From: Megachile rotundata
Lineage: Eukaryota; Arthropoda; Insecta; Hymenoptera; Megachilidae
Direction: 5' to 3'
Assembly: GCF_050947335.1 (NCBI RefSeq)
Contig: NC_134991.1
Location: 9,362,001 to 9,426,000, forward strand
DNA length: 64,000 nt
The notes beneath the pieces were generated by a model. That model was not told the origin of the DNA. It made no database searches and worked only from the letters and a program-made list of their open reading frames with translations. This document shows, in pieces, positions 56,652 to 64,000 of the stretch; positions within the stretch are counted from its first letter, which is position 1; every line of letters begins with the position of its first letter. The translations under genes were made by a program, and so were the position numbers.

Positions 56652-57195
56652 ATGCGCGGGAGCAGCTCTGAGCTCCTGCTGGAGGCGAGCTGCGTCCAGT
56701 GTCAGAGCGATCACCAGGCCGATCAGCGCAGACATCAGCAACAGCAGCATCAGCTGAACGAGAAACACGACTTCCAGGAGCGAGAGCTACGTCGTCGCAA
56801 ACTGTTGGAGCTCGGGTTCGGCGCTTCGCGGCGCCGACCGCCACGGCGTACCTGCCGTCAGCGGTTCAACTTTTACGCCACCTCGGCGTTGGCCTTCGTC
56901 GCGACGTCCGGCGGCGCGGCGCTACTTTTCCTGGTGCCGTTGTACGTCGATCAGGCGATTAGCACCCTGGCAGCTGACTTCTCGCCGGACCCTGTCATTT
57001 GCACCACCTCCAGGCGAGAGGAAGTCGCCGGATTGTTCAATTGTACTTGGACCTCCTGTCGCGAAGGATGCACCAGTGACGTTTACAGATGCACGCATAT
57101 ATACGTCACATACACACCATGGAGTAACGCTAGCATGAACGATACTGGGGGCAGGGGGAACTCCACCGGTGTTCAACAAACCTCGACCACTACTG
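56652..57195 (+). CDS. tipE: First coding exon of a TipE/Teh-family sodium channel auxiliary subunit (partial)
   Basis: TipE/Teh proteins are insect two-pass membrane subunits that raise the expression and tune the gating of the Para voltage-gated sodium channel. Start ATG at 56652; 181 codons plus one base, then donor ACTG followed by GTAAGG at 57196 (phase 1). Visible: a Gln/His-rich cytoplasmic N-terminus (residues 15-40), a basic stretch (47-71), membrane segment 1 (about 72-99, ending LFLVPLYVD), then the extracellular domain start with the family pattern of cysteines at 117, 131, 136, 140 and 147 (core NCTWTSCREGC ... YRCTHIYVTY). N-glycosylation sequons lie at 130, 159, 163 and 170. 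The second half of the extracellular loop and membrane segment 2 are encoded by exons outside the window. Family assignment is firm; the paralogue (TipE itself or Teh1) is not resolved, and the N-terminus is longer than a minimal family member's. Confidence 0.85.
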
Positions 57196-60100
57196 GTAAG
57201 GACTCTTCTTCACTTTAATCTTCTGAGTTGTTCATGGAGTTTGCACCTTTTGAAACCTTGGATCTTTAGGTGTACCATTAGTGCTGATTGTGTGAAGGTG
57301 TGGGAGTGAAAGAGTTCCTAGGTTTCTTGTCACTTTAATCTTAGGAGTTCTTGGTGCTCCTCATGGGTTCAGAAGCTAGGAGTTAGGTTAGGTGTTTGTG
57401 CGGTGAATGTGTGCTATGAGATTTGATACATTTTTAAGACTTCTTACAAAACTCGATTTCTGTTAGTTGTTACATTAGTCTTACGAGTTTCTCATGGGTT
57501 GTAAAGCCATGAGTTAAGTTAGGTGTTTGTACTCCAGTGTGGTGAATATATTAAAAGTTATGTGAGCGTGAAGGAGAACTTTAAGACCTGCAAGACTTCT
57601 CCTTCAGCTTCTATTTGCTGTCATTTTAATGTTATGAGTCGCTAATGGATTTCACGTGGTTGGAAAGGTATATGTCTTATACATAGTTCATGCTTCATTA
57701 TGGTGAATGCGTGGGGGACTGAGTGTGGAAGATAACTCCAAGGTTTAGTGCATCTTTAAGACTTACAGCTGAGTTTCTTTTAGTAGTTCTGTTTGTTTTC
57801 ATAATCTTGTTGTTGGTGCATCTTATACGTTGGCAAACGATGGGTGTGTTTAAATTATTGTGGTAAACGTATAGGGAATTATGTGAACGTAAAAGAGAAC
57901 TTCAAGGTCCAACTGTCAGATTTTTGGTTAGGATTTTATGTGTCTTTCTATTTGTTTTCTAATTATTGTGTTCGTGTGAATTTACATTTGTGAGAAAAGG
58001 GATCTGCGAATAGTTGAATGATGGCGTACATGTAATGAGGTTGACGTAACCAGGATTTTTGTGCACGGTGGTAAGCTACTCTAGGGAACACGGTGACGTA
58101 GGAGATTTATGGAATTACTGTACACTACTGTTTGAAAAGATAAAACAGTGATGTGGAGAAAGAAGATTCCTATTTGAAGTTAGAAACTTAGAAATTTCTG
58201 AATTTCCATGTTTTTTAAATTACTGAATTAGATTATCAAATTATGATACGATTAAGTTATCAGATTACCAAATTATTATGATTAAATAATCAAAGTTCCA
58301 AATTCTAATTTTTCCATTTCCATTTCTTTAAATTGCCAAATTATCAAATTACAGAGATGTCAAAGTACCATGTTCCAAATTTAAACATTTCCAAATCCTT
58401 AAATCCTAATATCCCTAGACAAAGAATGTAACTTTAGAAATTTCGTAACTTAAAAATTTCAAACTTTCAACAATTTCAATATTCTAAGATTTGTAAATTT
58501 TCTAACTTTGAAAGTAGCAAATTACCAAATTTCATCATCAATCAATTTTATAAATTTAATTGAATTTATTAGAAATATCATTCGACCTTGAACATTATCT
58601 ATTAACAACAAATATAATTGCAGGATAATCACTATTAAAATTATTAGGTAATTTTGTAATATTATAATAATATATAATATACACCATAATATATCACTCC
58701 ACACACTATTATGTTATAATACTAAACATATGTACACATATGTATGTATGTGCACGTATTATACATATACGTAGTTACACACAGTGTGAATTCATAGTAA
58801 ATGAATATTCAAAACAATATATTTTTGATTACTTAAATAACACAATTGCCACGTGGAATATCAAGCGCCTATGAAAAATGGCTCCGACATCTGGTACATC
58901 TCCAATACTTCCGTTAGAACATTTTATTTCTCCATTCATCTTCATCTCAATTTTGTAATTCGTTGATGGATTTCATGCGCGTGCAAAATGTTGGATCTTC
59001 AGATGTTTACACAGTGACATACACGTATACACCGTAGATTTATATGAGCACGAAAGAGAACTCTACAGAAGTCTAGCACACCTTTAAGACCTCCAGTAAA
59101 GCTTCTTCTCGAGTCTCCATCTGTCTTTGCTTCAATTTCGTTCGCGTTGGAACTTTCAGTGTTGCGGTGAATGTATAGAAAATGATGTGGGTGTAAGATC
59201 GTGTCTTAAAGCCACGAAATGTATTATTTCTGGTTCCGTGTTTTCTCTGAATTTCTTTTGTTTATCCAGAAGTTATTTGAGATATAAATAGTTTCGAATG
59301 GATGTTTGAATACATTTGATGATTAATGAAGAGGAGAGAATAAATTTTTTAATAAGTCTTTGAAGGTTTATTTGTGAAAAAAGTGACAGTGATGTTATCG
59401 AAAGTGAACATGTTATGTTGTGTTGAAAAGTAATATTAATTGTTACATTTGTAACACTATATGAATTAAACGGTTCTGTTGATGGATTTGTTGAAATAGG
59501 GGGATTGAATATGTGCGTTCATAATCGCGATACGAGTGAGATAACAGTAAGATAATATCGTCATTAAAAGTTTTAATTGTGTATTTTGCACGTGTTGGAG
59601 TATGAAATTCAAATCTTGCCGTGCAATTGTAGCCTTTTTGCGTTCTTTCATTCCTCGTTTCAATGTTTAACGAAATAATTGCGTGGCTGAATTTTGTTGT
59701 TTTGTATCGGTTAAATTATTTAATGAAGTGGATTTAATAAATCGATGCATTCACTGGTTTAACGAGAGATATTATATTCTATGCATAAATTATGTTTATA
59801 AACACAATATAATGTTTATGTGAATTATATAATGCTATATAATAATATGATTATAAATTACATTAAATAGCTACATTTACAAAATTATAAATTTTATAAT
59901 GTAATGTGACATGTTATTTATAATTTATACGAATTATGAATTACATTACTTAATTACATTTATATAATTTATAATTATGTAAATATTATTATAAATATAA
60001 TAACTTGTAATTTATATAAATTGTATGATATTATATAATACAATATAATGATACAATTAAAAGTTATTTTTGCAAACATAATTAGCTTATACGAATTTTT

Positions 60101-63100
60101 AATAATAATTAGTGAATCTACTAATAATTAAATATTTAAACATAATTTATAACTTATATTTATTTATTTATAGTTTGTACTAATATACATGGTTTATATA
60201 CAAATTTAAAGTAAATAATTAATTATTTTGAGATCAATAATTAATCTACTGATCGTTACACTGTTAATGGATGCAAAATGTAGGATTTTTGTTTCACTTC
60301 AAATTTATGTATATTTTGAACAGAAAATTATTTTGAGTTTATTCGTTATTTATAAAAACAAACACTTACTAAGAATTAATGCAGAAAATAATTTTATATA
60401 ACATTGAAAATTAATGTTATATAAAATTATAAAATTATTGTAACGTAATTTTATATAATTCATACAATTTTATATAATAAAATTATTTCCTTCTTTAATT
60501 CTCAATTGGTAACAAAATTATAAGGAAATAAAGTTATTAATTATAAATTCTGCATTTAATCTGTCCAAAATAACAACCCACACACGAATAAAACTTGTAT
60601 CCTCTCAAATGTAAAAATAAAATTCTCTAATTTCAATTCTACCGTTGTATCTTAATTACAAAGTACATTAATCGTAATTATACTTGACACGAGAAAGACG
60701 GATTAATTCGCCTCTATACATTTTGTATTACATGTACAGCAGAGAAATGATTATTCATCGATCAAAATGATATGCAGCTAACGAGTTAATAGCCCTTATC
60801 GCTTTCTCCCCTCTTGAAACTTATGTCGTGATATGAAAAATCGTGTTTCCTAAACGGAGTACATATATCGAACACTATAGAAATGGTAATATAAAAGTTC
60901 ATATTATATACTTATAATTTAATAATTTATATTAATACTTAAAGTTAGTTCAAAGAATATTTACAAATTATTATATTCACAAAGAAAGAGAAATTTTATT
61001 ATAAAACTAGACTCTTGGACAAATTCAATATACATTTTTAATTTGTCTAAGAGGTCATTTAACAACAATAAGAAAATTTTACTAAAAATTGCATTCTACG
61101 CATAATTAAAGGAGTAAATGTTTATTAAATATATCTTAAGATATACTCAAAACGCTTATTAAATTTGTTTGAAGGTAAAGACGTATTGAAAATACTTATT
61201 AAATTTGTCTCAAGGTAAAGGTATGTGAAGAACACATGTCATAGTCACACGTTCCCTAACCTAACTTAAATCTTCAAGAGTTTGCAAATATAAATTACGT
61301 CTCAGCTGTTGTGGATAAAATCTTGCAATGCTAGATTCAAGTGTTGCTCTTCAAGCTTTACTGCTATAGCAATATTGTTACATCGAAAATAGTCGATGTT
61401 ACTAGTGGGAGAAAAATTGTTTGATCTAGTTATAGATGCGTGGGAAAGCGACGAGTGGTTGTCCGGTGCTGAATGATGGATTGATGATGAAAATAGCTTA
61501 CAAAGAATGATATACTAGTGATGCATACTATTTTCAATAACGCTTTAGTATGATATAGGACTCTCAAAATACATTTTACACGCATGCATTTTGAAATTGG
61601 CAGTCATCTTCAGTCATCATCTAGAGATGAAAGGAGTCATCAAAGTTGCAAATAATGTTTTGTTGAATATTTCTGTTTGTTAGAGAAAAAAGTTTACATA
61701 TTTTTTTGTATATTAGTTAAATTTTATGTAACTTTTGAATGATTTTTCTCGTGTAAACGTATTTTGGAAAGGTTGTTTATAAAATAACGTACACTTGCAC
61801 ATTTTTTTAATAGATATGTATATATGAATTATTAACATTAAATTTTGCATTAGATTAATATTAAAACTACTGATTAATTTTCAGTAAGTTAGGTTAGGTT
61901 AACTAAGTAATTATTACTTAAGTCAGGTAACTTAATTAGTAATTTCACTGATGAATTATTAGTACATTTACTAATTATTATTATCATCAATCAACCAATA
62001 ATTAATTAGTACGTTCACTAATTAATGAGTAGTAGTTTTACTAATTAGTAGGTTTAGTAATTTATTATTTGTAAAAGTTTAATTGACGTATTATATTACT
62101 ACCAATCTCCGAGATTAATACTAAACGTGTAGATAAACTGGAATTTTTAATTCTATTCTGATTAAATATTATGAAATGTACAAAATATTTGTACATACAT
62201 TGAATTACTATAATTATAATGAAAAGTAATTATACAGGTATCTTGAAAAAAGTGAAACCTTATTTTTATTATAAACCAATGCGAAAAACTAAACTCATTA
62301 TTTTTCTTTTAAAATTTGATGTATTCAAACTTTAAGAAGTTTCACAAACTGTTCCTTCAAATTCCTTCCAAAATGAGTTTGTAAATCCAAAATTATTGTC
62401 AACAATACGTATACAATTTCTTTCGTTAATTTACTACACTTTAAATGAAAATGTCGCCGTTGTTAGTACAGCTTAAGGTATGCCATGAAGAGGTTGCAAG
62501 GGTTGGACTTGAACCTGACATGTGTGTTTATTGCGTGTGTGGTATCTTGAGTTTGTTTAGTACGTGTTTAGAGTATTTAGAAACTAATGTGTTAGTACGA
62601 AGTACTCCTCGCAGTCTAATTACGTTTTGAATTAGGAATCCGAGGATTAGCTTTTCAGTAACGAGGTTACACGTGCTTCTAATTATTATAAATGTCCTAA
62701 TTACTGGGTCTAATTTTCGATGAAGACACTAGCATACAATAAGATAAATATCGTTATTACACTTTTGTATAACAAATTTTGTTTTAATTTAAATAATTGA
62801 AAGATTGCAGAAATAATGAAGTAACTCCACTTTTCGACTATAGGAGTAAAAAGAAATAAATATTTAAATGTTATATTATAAATTTATAATCAATTAATAT
62901 TGGTATTAGCAGATTTTTATTGTACATCAAATATATACTTGTATACTTTTCATTAATTACATATAATTTGAATGTAGGAGTTGCATAATTTTTGTTTTTA
63001 CAAAAGGAGACAATAGTGGAAGCACTTTACAAAGTCAAATTAAATTTACTATAATTAATAGAACTGATGAGAATTTTCATATATTTCTTGATCACTAAAT

Positions 63101-64000
63101 GTCTATTACATTTTTTAGTTTTCCAATTTCCAAGTCCATTTTGTCAAATTTTTCAAATTTCTAATATTTCCTAAACTTTTGCAATTTTATCAATTTTCCA
63201 AATTTCTAAACTTTTACAAATTTCCAAAATTTTCTCATAGTTCTCATATCGCTAAAATGTCGTTAATTTCATCAATTTCGAAAATTTCACAAATTTTTTA
63301 AATTTCTACAAAATTTCTGAAAATTTTTCAGTCTCAAATTTTTCAAATTGTCCTCGCTCATTTCCAAATTGTCCTCGCTCATTTCCAAATTGCTAAACTC
63401 TAAAACCCCAAATTTCTACACTTTCAATTATTCAAATTCCTGTATTTCCTCATTCTCAAATTTTGTAATTTTCCCACTTTTATGTTCTCAAATTTCCTAA
63501 ACTCGCAAATGTCCAACTCTCCAAATTCCCAAATCCTCACATAGGAATGGAAAAAGTGGATTTATCAAATTCCCATATAATCAAATATTGAAATCCTCAA
63601 ATTTTTTCATTTCAAAATAGCCAAATTCCCAAATTACAAAATCCTCAACTTCCTCCATTCTCAAATACCTAATTTACCGAATATCCAAATTTAAATACAA
63701 GTTTTGAACATCTGTAAACTAGGGTAAACTACCTTAATATGCACCTTCAAAAGCTCTAAAAAAACCCCTCAAACCTCCGTCTCTCTCCAAAACTAAAGGA
63801 GCGACATAAATGGCGCCAAATCAAAATAAGCTCTTATCCATTTCTTTTTAGCGTCAAATCGAAAATAATGTATACATAATTGTCCAAGTGTACGTAAAAA
63901 TGGAGTTGCATTATTACCGCAATCGTGAAACTTTCTCAAGTTTTTTCGAAGTGAGGTGTTATATTCAAAACATTGTTTCGGTAGTGCCGACGCCAGGCGA
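57196..64000 (+). other. Long AT-rich intron of the TipE/Teh gene
   Basis: Begins with GTAAGG and shows no exon coding for the expected second half of the protein through the window end. Contents: loosely repeated phrases in 57230-57950 (gtggtgaatgtgtg, ggagaacttcaag...); degenerate C-rich short repeats at 58200-58500 and 63115-63700; a palindromic acatatgtacacatatgta run at 58731; very AT-rich stretches at 59800-60500. A TTAGGTTAGGTTA run at 61890 is too short to be meaningful. Confidence 0.55.
63115..63700. repeat. Degenerate C-rich short repeat
   Basis: Irregular phrases such as ccaaatttctaaac and ctcaaattcccaaatc, of the same kind as at 8690-9160 and 23936-24545. One unit, tttccaaattgtcctcgctca, is duplicated in tandem around 63345-63385. 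Confidence 0.7.

Noticed and set aside
55985..57179. Long minus-strand and alternative plus-strand frames around the TipE/Teh exon.
   Set aside because: Shadows produced by high GC content; only the frame with the TipE/Teh cysteine pattern and membrane segment is biologically meaningful.
61885..61905. Interstitial telomere repeat (TTAGG-like).
   Set aside because: Only two or three imperfect units; common by chance in insect DNA.

Overview
The window looks like nuclear DNA of an insect, probably a hymenopteran (bee-like). The evidence is very AT-rich intergenic DNA with scattered AATTTCCC-type minisatellites, short GC/CpG-rich islands at likely gene starts, long introns, arthropod-type core promoter motifs, and a TipE/Teh-family sodium-channel subunit exon. 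The species assignment is inference. There is little protein-coding sequence, and most long open frames are repeats or chance.

1-12 kb, minus strand: (a) two paralogous acidic exons (1532-1912 and 2758-3126), both phase 0 at each end, a clear tandem exon duplication; (b) a spliced gene model whose exons (11439-11368, 7450-7131, 5227-4848) fit in phase and give a 252-residue protein with one C-terminal membrane segment. A GC-rich start region (about 11.68-11.89 kb) lies upstream. A TA-flanked, 662-bp inverted-repeat element (9645-10306) sits in its intron.

12-30 kb: AT-rich non-coding DNA with minisatellites (15.2-15.7, 23.7-23.9 and 25.6-26.3 kb), a 79-bp tandem repeat (18.8-19.1 kb), a 34-bp tandem repeat (21.3-21.6 kb), a GC-rich probable first exon on the minus strand (about 24.7-25.2 kb) and one possibly broken small gene (28.1-28.5 kb).

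30.2-43.0 kb, plus strand: the outstanding part of the window. It appears to be one long non-coding RNA locus. It opens with a CCAAT-box-rich promoter with initiator and DPE matches. A spliced exon follows, then many hairpins and several tandem-repeat blocks. Next come alternating copies of two structured RNA modules (called here S1 x4 and S2 x3), whose long stems show compensatory base changes between copies. Between them lie arrays of complete-looking 53-nt minimal introns separated by exons of exactly 13 nt. Candidate CTCF-like sites and a diverged direct repeat occur on both sides. I know of no described RNA with this layout.

43-54 kb: AT-rich non-coding DNA with G-rich-strand minisatellites (44.5-45.2 and 46.1-46.6 kb), a 138-bp tandem duplication (47.25-47.54 kb) and a roughly 37-bp tandem repeat (47.7-48.2 kb).

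54.4-64 kb, plus strand: a GC-rich 5' region leads into the first coding exon (56652-57195) of a TipE/Teh-family voltage-gated sodium channel auxiliary subunit. The rest of the window is its AT-rich intron; later exons are not visible.
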